Below are positions 13,141-25,219 of a DNA stretch of 64,000 nt, one piece after another. Every line of letters starts with the position of its first letter. Position 1 is the first letter of the stretch. Position numbers and translations under genes: made by a program. Origin of the DNA: Sipunculus nudus. Lineage: Eukaryota; Annelida; Sipuncula; Golfingiida; Sipunculidae. Under the pieces are notes generated by a model. That model did no database searches, was not told the origin of the DNA, and saw only the letters and a program-made list of their open reading frames with translations. The stretch is taken from the NCBI GenBank assembly GCA_026874595.1, contig CM049306.1:79882142-79946141 (forward strand). Reading direction: 5' to 3'.

Positions 13141-14460
13141 GGTCCTTAGAAAATAGGTCACAGCGACCTAATTTAAGGTTTCCAAGAAGCTTTTATAAGG
13201 AACTCCTCAGACGCCAAGTTAGAAGTTTCTACGTCAAACGCCTTTCATGGTGACATAGCTCACAGAATACAAATCACAGTGACATTATTTTGGATGTCCA
13301 AGGAGACATTACAATGACCTTCGTTAATATTAAGAAATACATTGCTAGATGTCAGACTTTCTTGGTGCTCCAAATTAGGATTTCTGCCTGTAGCTTTCAG
13401 AATATAGGTAACAGTGACCAAATTTCAGGATTCACAGGAGACTTGCCAAGGACCTACCTGGATGTCACATAAGAAGGTTCTAGGTCCAAAAATAAAGTTT
13501 TATGCCTTGTCCGATTGTCTGGGTGCTCATAGTCATAATCATATTTTTGGCCAGTCGCATGCAGAATTAGGTCACCATGACCACATTTAACGTTTCCTTG
13601 GAGAATCAGACAAGACTTTCCTGGATATTATGCTAGAAGTTTCAAGGTTTAATTGATACAATTTATGCCTTGTCTGACCGACAAAAATCATGTTTGTAGC
13701 CAGTCGTTCGCAGAATATAGGTCACCATGACCTAGTTTCAGGTTTCGATGAAAATTTGCCCAAACCTCCCTGGATTTTGTGTTAGATGATTTTAGGCCTA
13801 ACGGATACAGTTTGAGGCCATCTCACTTTCAGGCTGCTCAAATCATTTTTTTATATAGCTCCCAGAATACAGGTCATGGTGACCCAATTTCTTGTTTCCT
13901 AGGAAACTTGCCCAGGGCCATCCTTAATGTCACATAAGGAGATTCTAGGGCAAATGGATACAATTTGTGGTCTGTTTAACTCTCTGGGTTCTCAAAATCA
14001 TGTTTTCGGCCAGTAGCTCAATATGAACTAATTTAAGGTTTCTGAGGAGTTTTACCTCCAGGACTCCAGGTCTTATGGTAACCCGTTTGTGCCCTATTGA
14101 CAGAAAAAACTTCTTCATTTGGAGGTCTCAAAAATAGGGACGAAAATGCGTAAAATGAGAAATAAAAGCAGGTGGCGCCACCAGTGTTCAGGAACTGATG
14201 AAACACTCCAATAACAATATGCATGGCAATCAATGCATTTTTTATTCAGATACTGGAGCTTTTGTATAAAAATATGCTTGGGGAAATTACGAGCCCCAAG
14301 GATCGAGAGATATAGGTCGCAGCGACCTAATTTCAGGTTTCCAAAGAGATTCTTCATGGAACTCCATGGGTTTCAGTGAGAAGTTTCTAGGTCCTGCGGT
14401 TACGAGATGTGCCCTGTTAACGGACGACCGGACGGACGATGGACAAAGAGTGATCGCTAT
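13141..14460. repeat. Degenerate tandem array, ~120-180 bp units with AGGTCA-n3-TGACCT palindromes
   Basis: About eight diverged units share this order: AGAATA-AGGTCAC-n-TGACCTA, ATTTCAGGTTTCC, GGAGACTTGCC, GGATGTCAC, TTAGAAG-TTCTAGG, ATACA-TTTGTGCC, then GCTCA-AATCATG-TTTTGGCCAGT. The palindrome is at 13155-13169, 13271-13285 (decayed), 13406-13420, 13569-13583, 13719-13733 (perfect AGGTCACCATGACCT), 13871-13885 and 14314-14328. The array ends near 14460, after GGACGGACGATGG and CGCTATAGCTC. Small open frames inside it are incidental. It looks like an old satellite-type repeat; the family name is not known to me. Confidence 0.8.
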
Positions 14461-17400
14461 AGCTCAGACGATTTTCAGTCAGCTGAACTAAAATTGTGAG
14501 GTCAAGTAAATTCCTTGGGGTCTTGTAAATTTACTGCCCTGCTGGACCCCACTGTCCGATAGAATAACAATTTCTAGCCTGCATGTATATGTTCCAGTCT
14601 GAGAAATTCATGTTTCTGTCCATGCTGAACTTTATAAAGGTTGACCGATTATCAAATATAGTTCACGGTTTTTGACAATTACATTGAATATATAAAAACT
14701 CAGGCCAGATTTGTTGAAACAAGAGATACCTGTGTTTCTCTGTGATGCATGGAGTGTCTATGACTCTCAAGGGAAACTAATAGAATAAAGTTGCATTGTT
14801 GTCCAGAAGAGGTCGAACTTCAAAGCTGTTCATTGGTATTTTAACGGAAATGTAAAAAAGGCAAAGTGGCCATGATATTGGAACAGTAAACCTGGTAGGG
14901 TGACAATTATTGAATGAAAAAGAATTTCCTGGAATCTTTTTCTCTGGCTCTGGCTCTAGAATATTAAAAAAAGCGATGCTACAGGTCGAATAAAATGAAG
15001 CTCATTGGAAAAAATCTTTTCTTTCCAGCTGTTTATACTTTATGTTTGTGAAACGTATCAGGTTTCTGTCAATCGAATCTTCGAGCAATAAGGCAGATTT
15101 GCTGGAAAACCAGAATATGTCAAAACGACTTACGATCTTTAGCAAACGTTTGAAGATTTGATTGCTCGTTGGCACACTTATTGAATGTAACATGAAGCCC
15201 AGACGTGAGGAACCTGACAAAATCCGACCCACTTGACAAACATTTGACTAATTGTAGAAGCTTAAACCGCGCTACTTCAAAGCTTTTGTCGCTGACATCT
15301 TGTTTACTCGCGGTATTAATATAATACAAGAACACAACATCAAATGAGCAAAAGAAAAACGAATTCTCACAGAACATTCATATATAGCTATTTTTCCAAC
15401 TATTTTCACAATCCAAAAACAATATTTCACAATTATTTTGGATGCAAATTAAGATTTTTTTATCCAAACAATAGATTACATTTGTATGCACATAAGACAC
15501 AGACCAGAAAGTCAATTTCTGGTCTTTGCTGACTGTAGATTCTGTACACAAGACTCGCAGTAAATTGGTTGCTGCATGTGTTTATGTTACAAATCAGTTG
15601 GCCGATATATTGATATCAACTATCGTTACGTAAGGTATGAACTGCTTTCAATGTGTCCTGAATTTTGGACGTGTACTTAAATAAATTAAGTTTTGTCTAT
15701 GAACAACCCTGTTTTATCGTGGAAATTAAAATAAAAAATTCGTTTCCCATTTCTATTGGTCCTTAAAACCATTAAGGTCCTTTGTTGTTTAGCTCGTTCA
15801 GACACGGTGTAAATTTACAACTGATAACAAAATATTCTTGGTGCAGATTATGGGGTATCAAATCTATATCATCAGCTATGTAACTAATCTTCCTCTTAGG
15901 GAGTGGTGGCTTCAAGGAATTGAAGAGTTCGTTCCTATATGTCGATACATGAGTCCAGCATTATTAGTTGGGGGATCATTTATGTCTCCTAGAGTGGAAA
16001 ACTGTCGATTTTTTTTTGTTCTGTCCATATTGGCGCTGGATCATCAATACGATTGATTTTCCAAACTGCCCTTTGGTCAGAGTAATACCCAAAGGAAATA
16101 GTTTTGCACTTGGTATATTTATTATTTACCTTGGCCTAATTTTCAAGACTGTAACCTTGGGAGGCTCATTATGATTGCTATGCGGTGACTATGATTTCGT
16201 GCGTAACAGAGTATACTGCAGGGTAATAAAAACTGACACTCGCCATTAAAACTCAATATAAAGAACATTAAAGTAGTTGGTTTTGGACTTTTTTACTTTT
16301 TATATTTTTTTTATAATTATTTTTTTTTGTGGCAGTACTGCCTCAATTTTAATGCTTGGTAAACTATATATTGTGTACATCTGCAGGGCGATAGGGCTTG
16401 TACTCGATTATCCCGGTGTCAACTAGGCTCGGTGTACCACTCCTGCTGGTTTTGAGTGTGCGCAACCTCATTGCTGGGTCATACACCACTCGTTTTGCGA
16501 GTAAACACGACTGTTGGGAACAGTCTCCTATTAAGGCTACAGATAGCGCCAAATCGGCCCTCTGACATCACGACCAGATTACTGGCCCGTCAGAGTGCTT
16601 TTACATCTAGGTCTGAGGAACGCATTTTTAGGCCACATGAGGATGAAAATATTTTTGTCATTTCTGAAAACGCCTCATGGCCTACAGACACACTGTCAAT
16701 TGACATAAACCAGACCGTTTGCATTTTAAGTGTACTTTCTAATTTTCTGACCGCATGAATACAACCATGGCTCGCATGGGTTACTGGGTGCAGCCTACTT
16801 GTACGCGATACAGGAAATGACTCGTTACCATAGAGACGGGGTTTCAGTTTCGCTTGTCAGTTAACATGTATTCTCGTGTATTAATGCATCATTCGTAGCA
16901 TTATATCAAGTTATCACGACTCAAGTAGGCTCACCAGCCTAATTTCCATTGCATTATATCAAGTTATCACGACTCAAGTAGGCTTACCAGCCTAATTTCA
17001 ATTGCCTACTGAGACGGGTTGACACGGCTAAGCTACAGAGCGCTCTCCCTTGGTGGGGGCCAACCTGCCACGTAGATTGACTGAAAATTTCAGGCAATTT
17101 ACAAATTGACTGATTTTACACATTAATTGTGACATTTGTTAATATATATGTATAATTGTAAATTGATTCATGTCCTGTGAATGAATCAGAGTAAAAAAGA
17201 AGATATTACAATCAGTAGTGGAAATTCTTTGCAGCATGTTGCAAAAAAAGATAAAAAGGTCTTGTTTAATATATATGTTAACTGGTAAATTGATTCAGGT
17301 CCTCAGAATTAAACAGAACAAAAAATGGAGATTAAATGAATAATGAAAAATAAACAAGATCTTTTTAACATAGATATAAAAAAGTATTGTTTATAATAAT

Positions 17401-17940
17401 AATAATATATATATGTATGTATATATATACATGTAATCAATTGTAATTTGCAAAATTGCTCCAGTTGTGATTTGCTAAAATGTGCTTGCAGAATAAATTT
17501 ATGGTAAAGGTATGTCCAGAAATCTTGTGCACAAAGTGTTTGGATGGAAAATAGGTGATCAATTTTAAAACGATTCAGTTTGACAAGCACCCTCTATAAC
17601 CTACAGAGAGGTAGACGTGCACTACGATGCAAACGTTGCTATGATCATTAAGACCTTATATGTGCCTATAACGCCACGTAGCAGTCATTCTGATTAACAA
17701 TAATCCGTGAGAGTTGACTCTGGCAATTGATCAGGCACACTTCACGTCCGGCCCAGGACAGATTTAGTCAAGTGATCCGACTGGACCACAAATACGCAGC
17801 TGATAATCTCCCAGACCCACAATAAGATGTTCCCTCTGGTCTGAAATCGATAATGCTCGCCAAATAAATGTCAGGAAAGTGTCGTCACTTGTCGTAAAGC
17901 GAAGGTTCTGACGTTTGCTACAGCTATGAAACGTAAATGC
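14461..17940. other. Intergenic, nothing recognised except a short tandem duplication
   Basis: Open frames at 15120-15377 (-), 15838-16056 (+) and 16364-16758 (both strands) have no recognisable domains. A 53-bp tandem duplication at 16898-17003 is listed separately. The remainder is AT-rich without recognisable structure. Confidence 0.5.
16898..17003. repeat. Two tandem copies of a 53-bp unit
   Basis: GCATTATATCAAGTTATCAC starts at 16898 and again at 16951. The two units differ at only about two positions (CTCACC/CTTACC and TTCC/TTCA), so the duplication is recent. Confidence 0.9.
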
Positions 17941-17944
17941 GGCA

Positions 17945-20141
17945 ATTTAGTCCGTGGGCCAGGTGGCCTCTTTTGGAATTTTGGTATCAGAAAGGTGGCA
18001 AATCATATCATATCTTTTTATAAAGTTTATAACCTCTACTTTATATTCCTGTATGGTAGCAGTGCCAAATAAGTAGCTTAATATCATTATAGGCCTCTAA
18101 ACTCGGCAAACAAAAATGTTATTTTGACAAAAATGTCGGCAAAGGAATTATGGTGAGGGAAACAAAAATGACAACATGCAGATTAGCTTTCACTGGTCCG
18201 ATCTTTGCACTCGATGCGGCAATGAAAGCACAGAAGGTAAAGATTGCATTTAAGGTCATTGCAGGTTTACATAGAATATATTAAGGCTATATGATTTCAA
18301 TATACCATATGGCAAATTCTATTAAAAAAAGTTTTACTTGTGTGGCAGACACCAATAGTTCATTAGTTGCGGAGGTTCCCGTGTGCATGATATGTCCTTG
18401 ATTTTACTACCAACTTCCGTGAAATAGACCATTAGTCGTAACAAAAATGAGGCGGTAGACTTCTGGTAAACCGGCAATAAATCGGAGAATGAGGTCGTTA
18501 GCCATGCCTATGCCTGCTAAAAAAAGCATTTAGATGTAGGGGAAACATAAACTGCTGTATATTTAGATCTATGATAGCAAAATATTAAATTACCACTTAA
18601 ACTGTTTGTATTTCAGTCTTCTATACATTGGAATGATCAATATGCAAATTAATCGAATAATCAGGTCATCAAAGGTCAAAAGATCACGAAACTGAGGCTT
18701 AAGTGAAAATTTTATATATTCAGGCAAAACAGTAATGATAGTATGCAAACGTTTGTATTCACAGAACAAAAACATGCAGTCTTCTAAGATATTAATTAAG
18801 ACATATATTTGCAATTTAGTGTGTTTTACAGCCATTATGCAAAGATATAAATGGCAAAAGAAGGCACATTAACAAAATTGATTGTTTCCTATTAAGTGAT
18901 CTTAAAAAAAGGGTAGTCTAAGTGATAACATTACCTTTTACAATTAAATTATATGTTACCCAGGTAATAAATCTTTTATACTGTTTGCTCATGTATTTTA
19001 TACTTGAAGCTTTTAAAGTGTACCAATAAATGTTAAAATACATCTTAATGCATAACCTATTCGAATAAAACAACCGCATATGTTAAGTTTGTATATATAA
19101 GCATGATCAGGTTTAGAGCTCTTCACTGAATACTAATATTTAAGCTTGAGCAACAAACAAAGGCCCCTTAGTGTTAATATACATTTGCATCAAGTCGCAA
19201 TAGTAAGTAATTCGAACATCGATTCTGCTAGAGCAGCTTCACACAAACCATCAGGCCCATTTTTTTCTCAAAATTTGAGGATTTTATTCTAATCTATAAT
19301 TTAGTATAAGTTATTTTTTTTTCTACTTTAAGGTGTGATATTGACAGTCTCTGTTGCATACTTTAACCTCTGGTAAGTACCTGTCAGACTTTTAAAATGT
19401 CAGATATAGTGAAACAAGTAAATGTACATGATTAATGTTTCACTCTTGACTGTATATTTTTGGCCTATTTTGAATGAACATCTACCTGAGTACACCCACC
19501 ACTCACCCCACTGCATTGAAATATATTCCAGTTTTAAAATATAAAACATTGTTATGTATGTTTGTACATAGAATCCAAAATCAACAAAAATGAACACTAT
19601 AATTATCACCAACTGCACCAAAGAATAACAATAGCTCATAAATGTACCTGGGGAAAGAGATAAAAGCGAGATAATTATTTTCAATATAATTTTCTGAAAA
19701 CCAAATATCTTAATTAAAGTGTGACATGTTTAAAGGCAGTTTTAACTCATTTTGAAGGAAATCTTGGCAGTGTCAGCCTGCATGTAGCACCATATTTGCC
19801 GTGTGGTAATTTCACAAAAACACCTTGGATATTTGTAAACCTGCAATGACCTTAAATACAATCTTTACTTTCTGTGCTTTCATTTGCCTTATCGAGTGCG
19901 AAGGTCGGACCAGTGAAAGCCAATATGTTGTCATTTTTGTTTCCATCACCCAATTTCCTTTGCTGACATTTTTGTCAAAATAACAAAGGCCTGTTTAGAG
20001 GCCTGTTATAGACATTAAGCTACTCATTTGGCACTGCTGTCATACAGAAATGTAAAGTAGAGGGAATTAACTTTCCAAGAAGGTATGATATAATTTGCCA
20101 CATTTCTGATACCGAAAAAGTGTCTGGCCCATGGACTAATT
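17945..20141. mobile_element. 2.2-kb element with inverted repeats of about 325 bp
   Basis: The left arm (17945 to about 18270) and right arm (about 19830 to 20141) are inverted copies. Matching blocks are TTAGTCC-TGGGCCAG at the outer ends, GGTATCAGAAA-GTGGCAAAT, AGCAGTGCCAAAT-AGTAGCTTA, AGGCCTCTAAAC, TTATTTTGACAAAAATGTC, and GGTTTACA at the inner edge. By eye they are roughly 80% alike. The 1.5-kb interior has only short open frames (for example 19400-19684 on the minus strand) and no recognisable transposase. A foldback-type or long-TIR non-autonomous DNA transposon is the simplest reading. No clean target duplication was found. Confidence 0.7.
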
Positions 20142-20819
20142 TATGTTGTGTCAGATAAGCAAAGATGAGGAATTTGTAAAATATAACTAAAAGAGAGTTT
20201 CGGGAAATAATCGGTTTTGCAATTTGAGTACTCTTCAGAGTTCTGATAATTCACACAAAGAATTTAATTTTTATTGTTCATTTTTACACTTCAGTGTTAC
20301 CAGTTTGATAATTAATTAATTTATTACTGGATCCGCTCTGTTCATCATTTAGCCCATTAGGCAGGGCCTTATAATATTGAGTTCAATTAAATCGGGCTAT
20401 TCATCATTATACAATGCAATGAATTTTATCCTATGCATGGTTGGTCTAAAAAGAACAGTAGCACAGGGGTTCATGATGGAACCCATAAAGATTCCCAACC
20501 TTTGCAACTTACATGTGAGGGTCCTCAAAGAACCTTTATAAATTTTCTGATTGTGGCATGTTGGTTTAAGTTAGGCAGCTCGTTTAGGGTCCCTTCCATC
20601 TCCATACCATCGTCTTTCACAGAAAGCGTAGCCACAGACTTGAATATGGCACTTCCATGCACTAAATGTTCTTGTTGAAATCTGTACGGAGGTTTCCGAC
20701 TTTGTTAACTCTGTTTTAGATTGTAGTTTAGTCAATTGTACAGATAAAAGATTCATAACCAATGGACATAATTCAATTGAATAATATTTTTATAATTTAT
20801 GGACATATTCTATTTTCAG
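20142..20819. other. Region upstream of the C-type lectin gene
   Basis: AT-rich. It ends in TATTTTCAG at 20811-20819, a plausible splice acceptor just before the start codon at 20827, so a separate 5' untranslated exon may lie further upstream. No convincing promoter was identified. Confidence 0.4.
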
Positions 20820-20826
20820 ACCAAAG

Positions 20827-20905
20827 ATGGCGGACAAGCGAAATTTAGAATGGAAAACATTAATATTCAGTGTGCTCCTCCTGAAGACAGAGACGCTTCT
20901 TACAG
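20827..20905 (+). CDS. C-type lectin receptor, exon 1 (start and signal peptide)
   Basis: The ATG lies in a strong context (CAAAGATGGCGG). It opens a 26-residue segment beginning MADKRNLEWK, followed by the hydrophobic stretch TLIFSVLLL, consistent with a signal peptide that targets the protein to the secretory pathway. The exon ends ACAG|GTAAAT, leaving a phase-1 codon. All other exons assigned to this gene (24637-24849, 26063-26263, 27232-27632) also use phase-1 boundaries. Joined to exon 26063, the mature protein would begin shortly before the CPSGW motif of the lectin domain. A 2.26-kb LINE occupies the downstream intron. The start is inferred from the signal-peptide-like N-terminus and Kozak context. 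The upstream TTTTCAG suggests it may not be the first transcribed exon. Confidence 0.75.
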
Positions 20906-20973
20906 GTAAATTAGTAATTAGTAACGCCCCTGATATCACCTGTACACGTCAATATACAATGTGCGTTAAAAGT

Positions 20974-23229
20974 TTTAAATTTAAATATAGATTAAAAAAT
21001 ATTAATTGAGACAAGTTCAAAGCGTATCACTAGATGGTTGCCAAATTTAATACATATGAATCAACATGGATACGTTAAAGGTCGATATATTTGAGAGGCA
21101 GTAAGAACTATTATAGATACACTTGATTACAACAACATTGGAAATATACCTGGAATCCTAATTAGTGTTAATTATGAAAAAGCTTTGTATTCGTTAGAAT
21201 GGGATTTTTTTCAGAACTTTAGACATTTTTAATTTTTTACCAATGTTAATTTCTTGGGTCAAAATGTTTTACTCTAACATCTCAGCTTGTGTAATTAACA
21301 ATGGTCATACATCCGGTTATTTTCCTTTAGGGAGAGGTGTAAGACAAGGTGATCCACTGTCTCCATATCTTTATATTTTATCTTTAGAATTGTTAGCAAT
21401 ATCCATTAGGAATGACCAGAGTATTAAAGGAATTAATATATTAGACAAGGAAATTAAGCTTGTGTTAATATATGCCGATGATACCACAGCATTACTCTCA
21501 GATAAAATCTCGACCTTAAAGTTCAGGAATATGTAACATAAGTTTTCAGAAATTTCTTGTCTCAAAATAAATGAGGAAAAAACAGAGGCTATGCTTTTAG
21601 GTAGTTGATATAAAGAGAACTGTAATTTTTTAGGTATAAAATGGACAAAAGAATTAAAAACCCCGGGAATTTTTATTAACAGAGATGAATCAGTACGATT
21701 GAAAGCAAATATAAAACCAAAATAAGTTGAGGTTAAAAATATATTGTCCTAATGGAAAACAAGAGATTTAACACTCAAAGGAAGAATACTAATATACAAA
21801 TCCTTATGTTACTCAAAATTTACACACATATGTGCAGTGCTAACCATGAAAAAAGGGTATATTAAACAAATAAACAAATGTGTATGGAATTTTGTGACTA
21901 ATGGGAAAAAAGTCTGGGTATAAGTAGAGCAGTGTTAACTTGTGATATAAAGCATGGGGGTCAATGCATGTCAGACTTTGAAAGTTTTATTGAAGCACAG
22001 ACCATGAATTAGATTTAAAGATACTTAAAGAATAACGAAAGAGACTGGAAATATTTTTGTGATTATTTTCTATATCAATTAGGTGGTTTTCCAGTGCTCC
22101 TGTACAGCAGTTATGAAGTAGATAACTTGCAAGGATTGAACAATCTGCCAGAATTTTATTGTAATATTTTAAGAATATGGAAGAAGTTTAGGAAAGACAC
22201 AGTAATGGAAAGTTTGTATGGAATAGCAAGAATATTAAAGTTGATGGTAAATCAGTGTTTAAAAAAGGCCTGTTTAACGTTGGTTTATGGTATTACAGAG
22301 ATGTTATCGTTGAAAATGGAAAATGTATAAATTTTGGAATATGGGTCAGTCGTGGAGTACCAAGAAAATATTATCTGATTTACAGAGCTATTGTGGAAGA
22401 AATGGTCAGTTTAGGAAAAGAATTAATTATAGATATAGAGGGATGTAAGTTAATGTGTCACAGACAATCAGGAATTAAACAAGTTGAAGAAATAAGTACA
22501 AAAGAAATGTATGACTATCTAATTGACCAGAAGAGACCTAACCTTTATTCAGCAAAAGCTAAATTAACTCAAAAATATAATGTAAATGAGAACGATTGGA
22601 GCTTCTATTTCCAGGTGCTACAAAATATAACAAAGGATAGGAAATGTGTTGAATTTCAATATAAGATATATCATAACTGTCTTATTTTAAATAACAGGTT
22701 GTTCAAGTGGGGTATTATAGAAAATCCAAAATGTACGTTTTTTAACCAAAACGAAGAAACTGTGATACATTTATTCTATGAATGTGTTTATAGAAAATTT
22801 CGTTTTGAATCATATTTGGAAGAGGAGAAATATAAAATATTAGGCATGCCAGGGGGTTATATGGCTTTCAATAAGGTTGCGATACACGCACGTTACCTTA
22901 TTTATAAATGTAAATTATCTGACAGAAAACAAAAGTTTCATGGATTTTTTTTACTTTTCTGAAACATATAAAAAAATTGAATGTAAGGGCACAAAAGAAA
23001 AAACGGCTTAAATTAAAAAATGGGTAAAAATGTTGGATCTCATTCCCTTACCTGAAGGGGAAAAAGAATAAGAAACATATTGCTAATACAGTTTAGATTG
23101 TTTAATGTAATCTCATGCCTGGGATCTTGTTTGTTTGTTTTTGTATACTGTTTATGTTGTCTTGTATGTAATTATGTTCTTTGTATGTAAATTGTTGTAA
23201 TAAAGTTAAAAAGTATTTTTGTTAAAAAA
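20974..23229 (+). mobile_element. 5'-truncated L1/Tx1-like LINE with 13-bp target duplication
   Basis: The element is flanked by perfect GTGCGTTAAAAGT copies at 20961-20973 and 23230-23242. It encodes a decayed reverse transcriptase on the + strand. GVRQGDPLSPYLYIL and the YADDTT catalytic box fall in 21243-21536, and an upstream frame carries HMNQHGYVKGR and LISVNYEKA. A 235-residue C-terminal open frame at 22255-22962 includes GVPRKYYLIYRAI. GVRQGDPLSP followed by IKGI and a YADD box fits the L1/Tx1 group. Several in-frame stops and frame changes show it is dead. No endonuclease or ORF1 remains. The 3' end is TTGTAATAAAGTTAAAAAG followed by a short A-rich tail. It lies in the first intron of the lectin gene in sense orientation. 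Confidence 0.88.
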
Positions 23230-23559
23230 GTGCGTTAAAAGTGAATCAAGAGAGATCTTTTTGATGGCACGTGACTATGTGACATTTTGTTTAATCAGAA
23301 ATCAATAAAGCTCAGGTGCTTTGCCTTCTAATAATTGTGTTATGTAGTTTTTACAGCCGGTGTCAAACAGGAAAAAAAAAAACAAGAATATTTCCTTTAT
23401 GTGAGAGCTTTCAGTAAGCCTGTATATTCTCGAATTATATTACATACATCAATGAGACTCGAAATACGTATAAAGAATCGCTGTTTTTATTGAAGTTTCG
23501 ATCATACTGAGCTGTTAAATAAAAATAAAGCAGGTAAGCTCGGTACTCATTTAAATCAA

Positions 23560-23995
23560 GTGATGAAGTCCACACTATCCTAGTCCGAGTGCATTTCCGA
23601 GTCAACGCTACTCGAGTCCGAGTCCAAGTCGAGTCCAAGTCTACCCTCTTTGAGTCCGAGTCGTATGGAACCTGGGTCCAAGTCCGAGTGCAATAGTACT
23701 CTCCTTATTATAAGAAATTGAAACAGGTTACTTAAGATTATCAAGTGTGTTTTTTATGTTATTTTATACACACGTTTTTCACTGGAATGTGTCATTGCAT
23801 GTATCTCACGATGATGATCTATTTGGTGATATATTTAGTCTTTTTTTTTGTAATATTCTATTAATAGTTGGCACATTCATATAAGTCCATATAATATTTG
23901 AGAGAGATTTTCTTTTTCTACTGGACTCCAGATGGACTGGGCATAAATCGCTCGAGTTCTAACCTCCGAAACAAAGTCCGGACTCGAGTCCTACA
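23560..23995. repeat. GAGTCC-rich repeat segment
   Basis: GAGTCCGAGTCCAAGTC-type words recur at 23575-23690, and the inverse arrangement (GTCCGGACTCGAGTCC) occurs at 23965-23990. Repeated GAGTCC words at both edges in inverted sense suggest subterminal motifs of a small DNA transposon of about 430 bp, but terminal repeats and a duplication are not clear. Confidence 0.45.
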
Positions 23996-24373
23996 TCAAA
24001 GTTTAAATCTATACATGGTGTTACAAAAAATCTCTGATCAATTTACACTGATATTATCATCATTCTGCCCCTAAAGCTCTGGTGTCGTTTCCAATACTCT
24101 GGAATTAAATGAACGAGCTTACATTCGACTTCATTTCAATATCGTGTGAACTGTAAATTGAGATTGAATCCGGAATCGACGTAGCTTCTCCGGCGGGTGA
24201 AATATGTCAATTTTCAACACGTGAAAGCAGAAACTATGTAAGGAACGACGTTAATTGAAATATTACGTGTACATTTTGATTGTGATTACATTGATAACGA
24301 TTACGATAATTAAGATAATTAAATAAAGTAAGACAATTATAGATATTAAGATATATTCTCATGAAGGTAATGA

Positions 24374-24475
24374 ATTATTATTATTATTATTATCATTATT
24401 ATTATTATTACCTGTAATAGTACAATATCATCATCATCATCATCATCATCGTAATTATTATTATAACAATTATTT
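24374..24475. repeat. (TTA)n and (CAT)n microsatellites
   Basis: TTA repeats with one interruption lie at about 24374-24412, CAT repeats at about 24427-24452, then ATT-rich sequence. They lie in the intron just upstream of the second lectin exon. Confidence 0.9.
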
Positions 24476-24636
24476 TAATTATTATAGGCTTATAATGACT
24501 GACAAAGAACAGGGTTATTGTATCCAAAAATGATAAAAAAAGATTACAATAACATGAATACACACTTATTCCTTGCTGAATCTTAGCCACCCTAAACAAA
24601 TCCTGAGAATCAATCCTTTTTCTTACCCTTTTAAAG

Positions 24637-24849
24637 ATAAATACAGCCTGTGGACCTCTGGTGTTTACACATCGGAATGGATATGGAACGTCACAGGAGC
24701 TAGTCTGAATGACACGTACTCAAACTGGGCGCCACAGTTCCCAGAATCCAACAGTCCTGGGAGAGTCATCTTTATGCACGAATACGAACAGTTCAAGTTT
24801 GCTGATGCCGGAGAAAATTTGACTCTTCACACATACATGTGTGAGAAAG
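24637..24849 (+). CDS. C-type lectin receptor, exon with C-terminal half of the CTLD
   Basis: The acceptor TTTTAAAG|AT and donor GAAAG|GTAATG bound a 71-codon phase 1-1 exon. Its translation has the typical second half of a C-type lectin domain: LWTSG (position of the WIGL motif), WIWNVTG, TYSNWAPQFPE, and the terminal YMCEK with the last conserved cysteine. The EPN/QPD and WND calcium-sugar motifs are replaced (QFPES and NLTLH), and the C2-C3 cysteine pair of this half is missing, so canonical calcium-dependent sugar binding is not supported. It lies upstream of the exon coding the first half of the same domain (26063-26263), which is the reverse of the protein order. Because every junction is phase 1, either exon order would keep the frame. 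Confidence 0.85.
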
Positions 24850-25110
24850 GTAATGGATTCATTTTACTTTTTGTTGTGTTACATACGGTATAGGTATACT
24901 TCTGGTTGGACTCTTGGTACTTTACTGATCAGAATAATATATATATGGATGTTCAATACATCATAGTGAAAGTGCTCAACCATGCAGGGGAGCATTAATA
25001 ATGTATCGTATACATATAGTTTTACTTCATGTACGACAGAACTGTTTCGTGAGTACAGCTGACTAGCTGGCTCACTCTTCAGGTACTTACTGAACTTGTC
25101 AGATATGCGG

Positions 25111-25219
<109 letters not shown>

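Noticed and set aside
16364-16758. Overlapping 62- and 100-aa frames
   Set aside because: The block is less AT-rich but neither strand gives recognisable protein motifs.
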